A stretch of DNA of 64,000 nucleotides, taken from a virus. A model generated the notes under the pieces. It worked only from the letters and a program-made list of their open reading frames with translations. It was not told the origin of the DNA and searched no databases. The stretch lies in IMG/VR virus record IMGVR_UViG_3300044635_000318, positions 1 to 64,000 of that record; one strand, 5' to 3'. The translations under genes were made by a program, and so were the position numbers. Positions 51,916 to 60,911 of the stretch are shown piece after piece (within the stretch, counting starts at the first letter, position 1; every line of letters starts with the position of its first letter).

Positions 51916-53095
51916 ATAGTTTCTTAGGATCTAACTTATCCTGAAAGTCACTCTTTAACTGTTCAGTAGAAGCTTTAGTTGCGTTTTCCTGTCTGATATC
52001 TTCACGCATTCTTTCCCACTGCTTATCAGTGAGCTTAGCATAATCAGATGAATGATACATACTCCCGTTTACCCCAACCAAGCTAGAGTGAACGAAGTAT
52101 TGCAGACATCTGATAGCCCCATCAGAGAAATCAGGGATAGCCCCAATATGCATAGGATCTACAAAAACATTATGGATCTCTCCTCCATAGTTATTGATGT
52201 AGTACAATCCCCCGATGTGCAATCCAGGAACGCATATATCATTGTCATTACAATTTACTTGCTCCCAAGATTTGAGTCTATGCTCTTTCCCTACACGAAT
52301 AAAGTGCCCAAGAGTATCCCCACAGTAGAATTCATCTCCGTTCTGTCCTTGAACAGCAGGTTCAAAGAGACGCTCTTCCACAAACTCAGGGAATCCTTCA
52401 GACTCAATTTCCCCAGTATTCACATTGAATGTACGAGAATAACGAGGGACTTTTTCCCCAGTCTCTGCATCATACTTGTGAAGAATCTCTCTAGACACTT
52501 TGTACCCGTTCAGCAAACCCTCATTGGTGATTTTAATCTGATAGATTGTACTCAATCGAGTAGCAACTTCATCACTAAAACCCTTCTCTAAGAATTTAAG
52601 CTTCATCTTAGGGTGTACATACTTCATATTAACGAAGTCTGCAAACCTTTTAGCAAAATCCTCTCCCTTAGTAGCAAGGTTGGGGTTACGCAAGAATCGA
52701 GTCCAAAGCTTAACGATTGGGAGAAAGCTAACACTCTTATCAATCGAATCCATAATCCGATCAACCAAAGATTGAGGGATTGCAATATCAGAGATTCGAT
52801 CAAACTCTTTTGTATTACCTCTAACAGTCAGATAATACTTTTTAGTAATCACATCTTGAACAATGAATGGGCATTCAGTATTGATGTAATCAGCAACTGC
52901 CCCAACTTCAACCTCTTCAAGATACTCATACAATGCTTCTTCTACTTTCATGTACCCTTCGATACTTGTAGCAGCATCAGCAGTATTAGCATAGTCACAA
53001 ATCTCAGTGTATACTTCAGGAGTATACTTAACAACTTTTACGATCTCTCTCATAGAGACGTAAATAAAACCTTGATCAGCATTTACTGTAATCAT
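51902..53095 (-). CDS. rIIB-like protein
   Basis: 397 residues. The C-terminal half contains CVPGLHIGGLYYI and YGGEIHNVFVDPMHIGAIP, the C-x-x-GLH(I/V)G stretch seen in rIIB-like proteins of crAss-like and T4-like phages. The N-terminal half is helical. It is directly downstream of the GHKL ATPase gene (3-base gap), matching the rIIA-rIIB order. In T4 this pair counters membrane-acting host or prophage exclusion; the exact job is unknown. It overlaps the exonuclease start. Confidence 0.75.
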   Translation of the reverse strand: MITVNADQGFIYVSMREIVKVVKYTPEVYTEICDYANTADAATSIEGYMKVEEALYEYLEEVEVGAVADYINTECPFIVQDVITKKYYLTVRGNTKEFDRISDIAIPQSLVDRIMDSIDKSVSFLPIVKLWTRFLRNPNLATKGEDFAKRFADFVNMKYVHPKMKLKFLEKGFSDEVATRLSTIYQIKITNEGLLNGYKVSREILHKYDAETGEKVPRYSRTFNVNTGEIESEGFPEFVEERLFEPAVQGQNGDEFYCGDTLGHFIRVGKEHRLKSWEQVNCNDNDICVPGLHIGGLYYINNYGGEIHNVFVDPMHIGAIPDFSDGAIRCLQYFVHSSLVGVNGSMYHSSDYAKLTDKQWERMREDIRQENATKASTEQLKSDFQDKLDPKKLYGSR

Positions 53096-53098
53096 CGA

Positions 53099-55750
53099 TT
53101 AAAATTTTGAAAGTGTTTCAGATTTAGGAACTTCAATCAGATGCTTACCGTGGGTAGCAATGATATGATTCCAGATAGGATCCCATTGTTGGATAGTGTC
53201 AGAGCCAAGATTCTTATGCGCTTCCACAAAGTATTTTGTAACTCCTTCCCCCAACTCTTTGAAGTGATCGATAACATCGAATAAATCATCTCTAATGATT
53301 TCGATATTCCCCAAAGATACGACAAATAACTCATAAGATGTTTGTGCAATTAGTTCATTATCATTGGTTTTAAGTATTTCATGATACCGTTCTAAGTTTT
53401 TCAAGTAAGAGACTAAAGCTTTAGCATTTTCACGTTCTTCATCTGCAATATCCCCAAGCCATGTTGAGGTATAATAAAAACTCCCATTGGTTTGAGTGTA
53501 TCTCAATAGCTTTTCATACAGATTATGAGCTTCAGGAAAATAATTCTTAAATGAATGCATCCAGTTGTAATCACCCCCAGTTAAGTTAACTTCTCTTTGT
53601 ATTTTCTCAGCTGTTAACCAATCTTTGATAATTTCTGTAGGGACTAATTGAGAGTTGTCTTTTAGTTCAAAGAAGAATTCATCTACGTGTTTCCAATTAG
53701 GGTTACTCTCTGCATACTTCATATTAGCTTTTGAAAACCCTATGATTTGAATTTTATCCCCAGAATTAGTATGCCCAACTCTAGAATTATTTTTCAAATA
53801 CTCACTTGGTTCTTCATGAAATAATACTCGTTTCCCATTGTAATCGTCGTAATGAGGAATCATAGTTGAAGTAAACTCCCCAATGTACATAGCTTGTTTG
53901 TAGCAGATATTAGCTGCAACTTTAAGCTTATACCCATCCTCATCTAAATTCCCATAGTAAGTAGTTACTTTAGAATCAAGTATCTTAGAGATTTTGATTA
54001 TAATCTTATCCCATATAACTTGACTTCTAAGTCTTGAATACCTAATCGTATGCCCAACTACTTCCCCATTTGCTTTACGTAATGCAGCTAAATCGTTGTC
54101 TTCAACTTCAGTATTATCAGCAGTATCAACTACAGTTTTGTAAGTAGCTGGGAGATTAACTTCAGAATACTTTTGAAGCTCAGTATTCAGGAACATGTCG
54201 ATATCTGTACTCTCAATTAATTGTGAAGGAGTAATCAGATAAAAACTAGTGTGGGTATCAGTTAAGAATCTATCAATGTAATAGTTAGCTGTACCTTCCC
54301 CTACATACAGTTTATCAAAATCTACATCTGCCCAAGAACTTACTTCAATTCTATCAAACTCAGCTTTTTTACTCTTCCCAGGCTTACGTGTAATCTTTCT
54401 AAGAGTAAGATATGGGAACATAAGCTGAGGAGATTCAAACTTCCTCCCATTAAACTTAGGTTTGATTTTACTTGGGTTAACCATCTTAGCAATCTCATAG
54501 ATTGCATCCTTGTTCTTAATCTCAGTACTATTATTCTTAGGTTTAAATAGAACAGCAGTACACAATCTTAACCACTTGGAGAAATCTTCTTCTGACAGAG
54601 CTTCTTCGACAATATCTGAACAATCTTGAGAAGCTTTCTCAATCATATTCAACAGATACTTCTTAGTATTCTCATTCCAAATTACTTTCTCTCTAGATGG
54701 GGTAACATCTACACCGTCTTGAATCAAGACTTCTACCCCATCCTCTAGATAAGATTGCCTAATCGGGCATTTGATTCCGACATTACCTCTAAGCTCTTCT
54801 AGCTCAAGTTCTTTGAAGTCAATAGCTCCGTAGTTAATCCCTGTAGTATCCCCAGGATGCTTTACAATAACAATGTGAGGACGAGCAAAATAGCTCCCTA
54901 CCCCAACAATGATGTTATCTGTGTTGTACAACGATGGGGATGAACAAGGATACCATCCATTATTGTAATAGAACTCAACGTTATCAAAGTAAGTTAACTG
55001 AGACTGAACAGCTTCTTTGAATGCGTTACGGTTATGCTTCTTGACTTTAAATGTAATCTTAGTGTAATTGTAGTTATCATCTGAAGTAGAAACATCATTG
55101 TAATAGACAACATCCCCATTACTTAATTCTATCTCCCCATCAGCTGTAAACTTAGAGACTACAAAATCAGTCTTGTAAGGGTAACAGTTCATAATAACTT
55201 TCTTGTAGTTATGAACAGTCTCAATCGTATAATAAGGTACCCCAGTAGACAATGCTACTTTTGACCCCAATCCGAAAGCCCCGAAATTCTCAGATGTATT
55301 ACGCTTCGTAGAGAAACCTAGCTGAGAAATTCCTTCAAGTCTCTTACCCCCAATCCCTACTCCGTAATCAATGATTTCAACTGTATCACAGAACCCAACC
55401 CCATCATCGTCTTCAAAGTAATTGATACGAATATTGTTCTTGTACCTGTTTAAACAGTTTAAATCATAGTAACTAGGATCAAAGTTTGAATCATTATACT
55501 CTTCCCCATCTCTGGAGATATAGTAATCTTCAACCTTATTAACCCCAGTCAAGATGTTAATAGCAATCTCCTTCTCACGTTGAGAATCACAAGCGTTTGT
55601 GACCAATTCTCTAATCGTAGAAGGGATGGGGGTAGAGTACTGAGTTGATTGCAGTACATCAAAGATTAATCGTTTTGCCCCAACGTTAATCTCTTTTTCC
55701 AATCCTTTTGTGTTGGATTGAACGTTACTCCCAATGGTCTTGATACTCAT
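53099..55750 (-). CDS. rIIA-like GHKL ATPase
   Basis: 883 residues. A Bergerat ATP-binding fold lies at the N-terminus: N-box E49-L-V-T-N-A-C-D55, G1 box D128-Y-G-V-G-I-G134 and G2 box N155-F-G-A-F-G-L-G162-S-K. A transducer-like domain follows, then a long helical region. This is the layout of T4 rIIA and of rIIA-like proteins in crAss-like phages. It forms a pair with the rIIB-like gene downstream. It probably protects against host exclusion systems or modulates membranes. Its start overlaps the upstream small gene by 26 bases. Confidence 0.8.
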   Translation of the reverse strand: MSIKTIGSNVQSNTKGLEKEINVGAKRLIFDVLQSTQYSTPIPSTIRELVTNACDSQREKEIAINILTGVNKVEDYYISRDGEEYNDSNFDPSYYDLNCLNRYKNNIRINYFEDDDGVGFCDTVEIIDYGVGIGGKRLEGISQLGFSTKRNTSENFGAFGLGSKVALSTGVPYYTIETVHNYKKVIMNCYPYKTDFVVSKFTADGEIELSNGDVVYYNDVSTSDDNYNYTKITFKVKKHNRNAFKEAVQSQLTYFDNVEFYYNNGWYPCSSPSLYNTDNIIVGVGSYFARPHIVIVKHPGDTTGINYGAIDFKELELEELRGNVGIKCPIRQSYLEDGVEVLIQDGVDVTPSREKVIWNENTKKYLLNMIEKASQDCSDIVEEALSEEDFSKWLRLCTAVLFKPKNNSTEIKNKDAIYEIAKMVNPSKIKPKFNGRKFESPQLMFPYLTLRKITRKPGKSKKAEFDRIEVSSWADVDFDKLYVGEGTANYYIDRFLTDTHTSFYLITPSQLIESTDIDMFLNTELQKYSEVNLPATYKTVVDTADNTEVEDNDLAALRKANGEVVGHTIRYSRLRSQVIWDKIIIKISKILDSKVTTYYGNLDEDGYKLKVAANICYKQAMYIGEFTSTMIPHYDDYNGKRVLFHEEPSEYLKNNSRVGHTNSGDKIQIIGFSKANMKYAESNPNWKHVDEFFFELKDNSQLVPTEIIKDWLTAEKIQREVNLTGGDYNWMHSFKNYFPEAHNLYEKLLRYTQTNGSFYYTSTWLGDIADEERENAKALVSYLKNLERYHEILKTNDNELIAQTSYELFVVSLGNIEIIRDDLFDVIDHFKELGEGVTKYFVEAHKNLGSDTIQQWDPIWNHIIATHGKHLIEVPKSETLSKF

Positions 55751-56003
55751 TCACGTATTCTTTTGAAATTTCCTTATACAATTCAAGGCCCTCAGCATCT
55801 AAATGATACTTAGGATCTAGTTTAATAACTCTATCCATGTACCTACCTCCGTAGATGTAATTTTTTCCAGTATAAGAATTAAACCCTTTATACTGAAAAG
55901 TAGTTCCTGTATCTGCAATAGCTATCCCATAAGTTATCCAACTTGAATAACTCACCGCAACTAAATCCCCAGGATTTATAGTCTGATCTTTAAAATATCT
56001 CAT
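55725..56003 (-). CDS. Small protein of unknown function upstream of rIIA-like gene
   Basis: 92 residues. The first 60 look like a small beta barrel (NPGDLVAVSYSSWITYGIAIADTG...), reminiscent of an SH3- or KOW-like fold; the rest is helical and acidic. It starts after a terminator hairpin, so it may be transcribed from its own promoter or by read-through, and overlaps the rIIA-like gene by 26 bases. No family recognised. Confidence 0.65.
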   Translation of the reverse strand: MRYFKDQTINPGDLVAVSYSSWITYGIAIADTGTTFQYKGFNSYTGKNYIYGGRYMDRVIKLDPKYHLDAEGLELYKEISKEYVNEYQDHWE

Positions 56004-56017
56004 TTGATTAAAAATAA

Positions 56018-56041
56018 AATAGCCCCTATTTAGGGGCTATT
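56018..56041 (-). terminator. Rho-independent terminator of nuclease operon
   Basis: AATAGCCCC (56018-56026) pairs perfectly with GGGGCTATT (56033-56041) around a 6-base loop. Read on the minus strand it is followed by TTTATTTTTAATC. The stop codon and last codons of the upstream nuclease gene lie in the hairpin. Confidence 0.8.
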
Positions 56042-56517
56042 AAGTTTTGTATTTCAGCTATCGTTGCTAGCACTTGATTCTGATTTCGAGGGACAAATAG
56101 TAGAGGTAGAGGTTCCCCATTCTTCATTAGATGTTCCATAAACATCTTCCACTTCATAGGGAATCTCTCATTAGCATATCCCTTACACTCTATAATCCAT
56201 CTCCCTTTTGGGTCAACGAAATCAGGAGTATAAGTAATATCTCTAACTTTCTGCTCAGTTCTATTTATGTACCCTGTCTTCCCATTATCCTCAAATCTAG
56301 CTTCAGGGTAATGAAACCCTTCTAGTAGTAAAAACTTCTTTGTTTCGTACTCAGCTGTAATATTAGCAGCTTTGAGTTTACTATAACAAAACGCTTCTAA
56401 CGTACTTCTAAAGTTAATCCCATCTACTTGTTTTGGGCGTGCATTTCTCACTCGTGATTTTGAGGTACGAGGGTTCTGTAAGTTTCCGGATCCAGTTCTT
56501 TTATTTCTTGAAGCCAT
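56026..56517 (-). CDS. PD-(D/E)XK endonuclease (resolvase-like)
   Basis: 163 residues. A basic N-terminal arm (1-30) precedes FRSTLEAF with E41, then YTPDFV with D99 and RWIIECKGY with E110 and K112, forming E...D...ExK as in T7 endonuclease I-like and DUF1064-like nucleases. FPMKWKMFMEHL follows, a usual segment after the lysine. It probably resolves branched DNA during replication or packaging, or nicks host DNA. It overlaps the 63-residue gene by 70 bases. Its end forms part of a terminator hairpin. Confidence 0.85.
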   Translation of the reverse strand: MASRNKRTGSGNLQNPRTSKSRVRNARPKQVDGINFRSTLEAFCYSKLKAANITAEYETKKFLLLEGFHYPEARFEDNGKTGYINRTEQKVRDITYTPDFVDPKGRWIIECKGYANERFPMKWKMFMEHLMKNGEPLPLLFVPRNQNQVLATIAEIQNLIAPK

Positions 56518-56639
56518 TCTTTTTCTAGTTCGTTTGCTCTCTGTTTACTCCCTACATCCAATGGTGTTTTCATCCCAAGATTAGAGTATAATGAGGCACA
56601 CTTCCTAAGAATCGCGTCAATTTTTTCTTTGTTAGACAT
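56448..56639 (-). CDS. Small helical protein of unknown function
   Basis: 63 residues, helical, charged (ANELEKEWLQEIKELDPE). It overlaps the primase stop by 8 bases and the nuclease start by 70, an extent usual in this compact operon. It resembles small crAss-like proteins with a CASLYxNLG motif, seen here as CASLYSNLG. Role unknown; it might bind the primase or nuclease made beside it. Confidence 0.6.
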   Translation of the reverse strand: MSNKEKIDAILRKCASLYSNLGMKTPLDVGSKQRANELEKEWLQEIKELDPETYRTLVPQNHE

Positions 56640-57615
56640 TTTTCAGTAATTCTTTGATTAGTTGTTCCCCCACTTCGAATCCATGAGTATCAACTAAATC
56701 TGAAATGTCTTTGCATTCATATGCATCTGGGATAACTAAGTTAGCTAAAGAATATTTATCACACATTCTTTTAGCTGCTGTCTGCCCAGGGTTTATTTCA
56801 GAGTTGAAATCATTATCATAGAGAACTACAATATTACGAAATCTGTCCTTTAATTTAGAAACTAAATCTTCACTCATAACTCGCTCAGACTGAGGGGCTA
56901 CAGCATTATAACCCATAGTTGTTAACACTAGAACATCTTTCAATGAGCTAGTTATAATCAACATTTCCCCTTTATCTGGGAGCTGAGAGTATCCTTGAAT
57001 CACATCACCCCCAATATTTGAGAACCACTTTGATTCTACTTCATAAGGTTGATAGATTTTATACCCAGTTTCAGAAAACTTAAATGCATACCCGAAATCA
57101 ACTTTAAATCTAGCATTGTTAACCCAGAAATAAGATATTGGGATAACGTTATACTTGATTAATAGTTTCTTAGATACTTGATACCTAACTCCCCAATAGT
57201 AATAATCATTATTACCCCACTCTCTAGATTTAATTTGAATCTTAGAGTGTTTTTTGGGGTATAGTTTACTGATTTCAGTATGACTTGTTACTACAGGTGC
57301 TGAACTAGTTAGTTTTAAGTTAAAATCACTAGCTATAAGTCTTAGAGCTTCAATAAACGAAATGTTGAATTTTTGCATTACATACCCAAAACAGTTAAAC
57401 GTATGTCCATCATACCCAAAGTCTTTGTAGAGTAAGTTATTCCCTATCAAAGCAATACTGACAGATGGACGAGAATCTTTACGTAAATCACTGCAAAATT
57501 TAATTCCCAAACCCTTGAAGTTAGAACAATAGAATTTAAAGATATCTTCTTCAGATACCTCACTAAGTATTACATCTGAGTGTAAATACGCATCACTACT
57601 TCTAGCACTTATCAT
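56632..57615 (-). CDS. DNA primase (Toprim)
   Basis: 327 residues from the ATG at 57615. The 23 extra codons upstream (to 57684) would be translated from the middle of a terminator hairpin and look non-native, so I prefer this start. Residues 25-105 resemble a degenerate primase N-terminal region (KDSRPSVSIAL, TFNCFGYVMQKF). The Toprim domain has SSLKD (223-227), LYDND (265-269, D267 and D269) and KDISD (302-306). It makes RNA primers for replication together with the DnaB-like helicase encoded upstream. No clear zinc-binding cysteine set was seen. Confidence 0.8.
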   Translation of the reverse strand: MISARSSDAYLHSDVILSEVSEEDIFKFYCSNFKGLGIKFCSDLRKDSRPSVSIALIGNNLLYKDFGYDGHTFNCFGYVMQKFNISFIEALRLIASDFNLKLTSSAPVVTSHTEISKLYPKKHSKIQIKSREWGNNDYYYWGVRYQVSKKLLIKYNVIPISYFWVNNARFKVDFGYAFKFSETGYKIYQPYEVESKWFSNIGGDVIQGYSQLPDKGEMLIITSSLKDVLVLTTMGYNAVAPQSERVMSEDLVSKLKDRFRNIVVLYDNDFNSEINPGQTAAKRMCDKYSLANLVIPDAYECKDISDLVDTHGFEVGEQLIKELLKNV

Positions 57616-57636
57616 TAGGGTTAATAGGACAACAAA

Positions 57637-57670
57637 GGGGGCCAAAGATAACGAATTACCCTTGACCCCC
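57637..57670 (-). terminator. Terminator after SSB-like gene
   Basis: On the minus strand GGGGGTCAAGG pairs with CTTTGGCCCCC (with two G-T pairs) around a 12-base loop and is followed by TTTGTTGT. It lies 21 bases after the SSB-like stop and just before the preferred primase start. The weak U-run may allow read-through. Confidence 0.65.
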
Positions 57671-57691
57671 AAGTATGTTGTCAATTAAAGT

Positions 57692-58471
57692 TTATCCCCA
57701 ATCAGAGTCCATATCATCCTTAAATGGGGATGCATCTGGGGCTTGATCTTCATCAGGGGCAATCAGTGATACAGAATACTCTTCAAGAAGTAAAGACTTG
57801 TTGTATTCAGCTTTGAACGCTCCGTAATCATCATTCAAAGACTTGATGAACAGATCATCACGCTTTGGTTTGATTCTCCCGAAGTGCTTGTCATAGACTT
57901 GCTGATACTTCTCATCCTTTACCCCAAGAAGAACACGTACTTTGTTATCTCCCAGTTGATTTACAAGAGCACGAAGCTCAGTTACATCCCCGTTAGAGAT
58001 TTTCTGAAACCCTTCAAAGTAGCAATCATCTCCGTTGGCTACGTTAGCAAATGCTTTGATAAAGCTCATCAGCTTTTCTTCCCCGACAAATGCTTTACGT
58101 ACTCCTTCATCCTTGAACCACTCATAAGCTTCAGAAGCTTTTGCATCAGAGAATGCAAACTGCCCAATGTTGTTAACCCATTGAGCTTTCCCACTCTGAG
58201 ATACACGAGGCTGTGGTTGAACCAAGAACTCAACCTTTGTTGCAAACTCAGGATTATAGTTCTTAACCCAAAACACAATCTTGTTGTAAACCTCTCCCCC
58301 AATCTCTACATTCTTGTACTCAGGCTCATTCTTGAGATTTACCCCAATAGCATTGAGCTCACTGAGAGATGGGTTAACAGCTACAACATTTACAGCTGCA
58401 ATCCCTACATAGAGTTTTACTCCCCCACCCCCTGAAACTTGTGTTTCAGAACTATTTGATGTAATAGCCAT
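57692..58471 (-). CDS. Single-stranded DNA-binding-like protein
   Basis: 259 residues with a flexible N-terminus (SNSSETQVSGGGG), a beta-rich core (about 15-170) and an acidic C-terminal tail ending DDMDSDWG. An acidic, aromatic-ended tail is the hallmark by which SSBs recruit replication partners. The gene sits between a small regulator-like gene and the primase. crAss-like phages encode a diverged SSB here. The OB fold cannot be confirmed by eye. Confidence 0.65.
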   Translation of the reverse strand: MAITSNSSETQVSGGGGVKLYVGIAAVNVVAVNPSLSELNAIGVNLKNEPEYKNVEIGGEVYNKIVFWVKNYNPEFATKVEFLVQPQPRVSQSGKAQWVNNIGQFAFSDAKASEAYEWFKDEGVRKAFVGEEKLMSFIKAFANVANGDDCYFEGFQKISNGDVTELRALVNQLGDNKVRVLLGVKDEKYQQVYDKHFGRIKPKRDDLFIKSLNDDYGAFKAEYNKSLLLEEYSVSLIAPDEDQAPDASPFKDDMDSDWG

Positions 58472-58482
58472 TGATTAATTAA

Positions 58483-58797
58483 TTAGTCGTTGATGTTAAA
58501 CAAATCTTCGTTAGCATTCTCAGCTACACTGTCTTCTACCTTAGCTTGTTCTTCAGGAGTAATATCCTCAATCAAAGTAAAAGTAACTTTCTTAGTTCCA
58601 CGCTTTGCTCTCTTACCCTTCAACATAGGGTTCTCAAACAAAACTTTGACTTCAGCAATAGAGAGATTGTACTTCTCACGGATTGCTACTCGATCGAGAC
58701 CTGCATTGAGGTCTTCAATGATTTGTGATACGCGGATCACTTTTACTTCAGAAGATACTTGCTCTTCTTGAACGATAGGGGTTTGTGCTTCAATCAT
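58483..58797 (-). CDS. HTH-like small protein
   Basis: 104 residues. The middle reads IIEDLNAGLDRVAIREKYNLSIAEVKVLFENPMLKGKRAKRG, a helix-turn-helix-like pattern (AIREKYNLSIAEVKVLF) followed by a basic patch. The C-terminus is acidic. It could bind DNA or RNA polymerase, or act as a replication accessory protein. It lies 11 bases upstream of the SSB-like gene in the same direction. Confidence 0.6.
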   Translation of the reverse strand: MIEAQTPIVQEEQVSSEVKVIRVSQIIEDLNAGLDRVAIREKYNLSIAEVKVLFENPMLKGKRAKRGTKKVTFTLIEDITPEEQAKVEDSVAENANEDLFNIND

Positions 58798-58805
58798 TTT
58801 GATTG

Positions 58806-59264
58806 TTATTTAAGAGTGTTAAAGAGTTGTTCAATGGTGTAATCTCCAGATACTGTAAAGTCTAAGTATCCTTCAGATTGTGCGAAACGAATTCGAGTGA
58901 CGACAAATCCTACAAAATCAGTTGGGTCAGCTACGTACAGTGATTCAGCTGTAGTATTGCATTTGATATCAGCAATATCTTCTGTCAGAGTAATCTTATC
59001 TCCTTCAGCATTCATGAGAATAACATAGTTTTTCCCTGATCCACAGCATCCTTGATCTGTTGTACTCCAGAATGAAATCCCATAGTGACTATTGATTCTA
59101 CGTACTGAACAGTACAGTTTACTAACTGTAGCTTTCCCAACAACGTAATCTTTCGTCACCTTAACTGTATCCCCATCAAATTCGTCAATACGATCAATAA
59201 TGAGAGATTGAGCTGATACAAACATTGCGCTACTGATAAGTAGCATTGAAAATAAATACTTCAT
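58806..59264 (-). CDS. Secreted/periplasmic protein with signal peptide
   Basis: 152 residues. MKYLFSMLLISSAMFVSA is a classic Sec signal peptide with a likely cut after VSA; there is no lipobox cysteine. The mature part is beta-rich with DEFDGDTVKVTKDY, a QGCCGSGKNYVILM stretch, and four cysteines that could form disulfides in the periplasm. It overlaps the RecA-like ATPase stop by one base. A secreted product inside a replication operon suggests a host-surface role such as superinfection exclusion or envelope change. I do not know its family function. Confidence 0.75.
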   Translation of the reverse strand: MKYLFSMLLISSAMFVSAQSLIIDRIDEFDGDTVKVTKDYVVGKATVSKLYCSVRRINSHYGISFWSTTDQGCCGSGKNYVILMNAEGDKITLTEDIADIKCNTTAESLYVADPTDFVGFVVTRIRFAQSEGYLDFTVSGDYTIEQLFNTLK

Positions 59265-59977
59265 TAGTCGATAAAGATTTTATCCCATTCTAGTGGGAAA
59301 GTTTGTCCTTTAAGATGGTCACAACGCGAACCAGCTTGAATATCTCCATGAGAGTCAAAGCTGATCATTGTCTTATCATCTTCCCTAAATACATACCCGA
59401 TAGCATCAGCATTAGCGCAAGTGATGTTCTTGATTTTCCCAGTCAAATCCAAATCTTTGACTGCTACTTCTTTCCCTTTCTTATCAATCTTAGCTTCTTT
59501 CAAGTGCCCTACTAAGATGATATGATCTGCTAATGTATTGAGTCTATCAATCCATTTCTTATACGCCATTCTCAGATACAGATAGCCTGCACCTTGAGGC
59601 AATGAGAGTACAGATACTCCTTTGTTCTCAGCATCAAAGTTTTTCCCCATAGGGGTATTCTGATACAGCTTCTTTGCTTCACCCTCACACCATACCTCAA
59701 GTTGAGTTACAGTATCAATAGCAATGTACTTGTAAGGCTTCTTTGCATTGATAATCTCTTTCCCTACTTCAGCCAGTTCTTTGAGATTATTGACTTTGAT
59801 CTTCAACGCTTCGATCATATCAGTCCCGTCCTCAAGGTCGATAATTAAGCAATTATCTAATTGAGCTAACGATGTCGTTTTCCCAATCTTTGGTTGCCCG
59901 TAAAGAACAAAATTCTTTGGGCTCTTCCTAACAGCTTGAACTTTAGCTGTAGGAAGATTAATTTTTACTTCGCTCAT
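59264..59977 (-). CDS. RecA-like ATPase (Sak4/AAA_24 type)
   Basis: 237 residues. Walker A GQPKIGKTT (27-35, K33) and Walker B YIAIDT (84-89, D88) are present, with ILVGHLKE later as a sensor-like segment. It resembles the Sak4-type phage recombinases that anneal or exchange DNA strands with the phage SSB. The helicase gene overlaps it by 20 bases. It probably serves recombination-dependent replication or repair. Confidence 0.8.
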   Translation of the reverse strand: MSEVKINLPTAKVQAVRKSPKNFVLYGQPKIGKTTSLAQLDNCLIIDLEDGTDMIEALKIKVNNLKELAEVGKEIINAKKPYKYIAIDTVTQLEVWCEGEAKKLYQNTPMGKNFDAENKGVSVLSLPQGAGYLYLRMAYKKWIDRLNTLADHIILVGHLKEAKIDKKGKEVAVKDLDLTGKIKNITCANADAIGYVFREDDKTMISFDSHGDIQAGSRCDHLKGQTFPLEWDKIFID

Positions 59978-60911
59978 TAATTGTAAATGTTGATAAATCA
60001 GTTTGAAATGGGATCATCCCTAACAACCCATCACGATTCTTCTCGATATGACAAGCCATTAACCCTACTGGGTCTTCATCACAGTACTTCTCAGTAATCC
60101 CATACAAATCATATGGGCGCTGGAACATCATAACAACGTGAGCATCTTGCCCTATTGAATCACCCCCAAAGAGGTCAGTCAATAGAGGTTGATACTGTTG
60201 TTTAGCACGAAACTCTTGTTCGATATTCCTGTTTAACTGAGATAATAGAATCGTAATCGATTGCATCTTTGATTGCATCCACATACACCCCTTTGACAGA
60301 GTATTCAGCTTTTGCAATTCTAGTTCCTCAGATCCAAGCACAAGTCTAGAGTGGTCAATCAAGTTAATGATTGTCTTTGAGGGATATTTCTCAAACACAT
60401 ACTCATTGGTTAGTTTGATTCTCTCTACATCTTGTGGGATATTACAGAAGTAAATAGGGTATTTCTTATACTTCTGTACACTGTCAGCATACTTCTTAAC
60501 TAATACTGGGCTAAGAGGTTGATCTACAGATAATAAGTCAAATGTTTGAATCTTAGTATCCTTAGAACCTGCACGAAGAATTTGCTGTTCCCCAGGCATC
60601 TCAAAACTCCAATACAGTACTACTAAATCGTTCTGTCTTGATTGGTTTACATCTAATACATCGAATAATAATTGGTTAGAAAATGCTGATTTCCCTACCC
60701 CAGGACGTCCTGCAATGACATACATCTTTCCTGGGACTAAACCCCCCATCAAGTTCCTATTCAATCTAGGCCATGATGTAGGGTACACTCGTCTTAATCC
60801 ATGATGAGCATTCTCAACATCAGCAATAGAGTTATCTACTGTCTGACTAATGTGAATGAGCTTAGGGATTTTCTTATAACTGCCTTGTGACTCTTGTGGT
60901 TGCTGTGACAT
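59958..60911 (-). CDS. DnaB-like replicative helicase
   Basis: 317 residues, the size of a helicase core without the usual N-terminal primase-binding domain. Walker A AGRPGVGKS (67-75), a catalytic Glu in WSFEM (E104), LSQLNR, FGGDSIGQDAHVVMMFQRP and IEKNRDG are the RecA-like motifs of the DnaB family. It unwinds DNA at the fork and would work with the Toprim primase. It overlaps both neighbours: the ATPase by 20 bases, the upstream protein by 38. Confidence 0.9.
   Translation of the reverse strand: MSQQPQESQGSYKKIPKLIHISQTVDNSIADVENAHHGLRRVYPTSWPRLNRNLMGGLVPGKMYVIAGRPGVGKSAFSNQLLFDVLDVNQSRQNDLVVLYWSFEMPGEQQILRAGSKDTKIQTFDLLSVDQPLSPVLVKKYADSVQKYKKYPIYFCNIPQDVERIKLTNEYVFEKYPSKTIINLIDHSRLVLGSEELELQKLNTLSKGCMWMQSKMQSITILLSQLNRNIEQEFRAKQQYQPLLTDLFGGDSIGQDAHVVMMFQRPYDLYGITEKYCDEDPVGLMACHIEKNRDGLLGMIPFQTDLSTFTINERSKN

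Noticed and set aside
52052-53110. Two plus-strand open frames (179 and 165 codons) opposite the rIIB-like gene
   Set aside because: They face a conserved gene in a tight operon, have no start context or neighbours of their own, and show no recognisable motifs.
57884-58435. Plus-strand open frame of 183 codons opposite the SSB-like gene
   Set aside because: Antisense shadow; the minus-strand gene has the acidic SSB tail and operon spacing.
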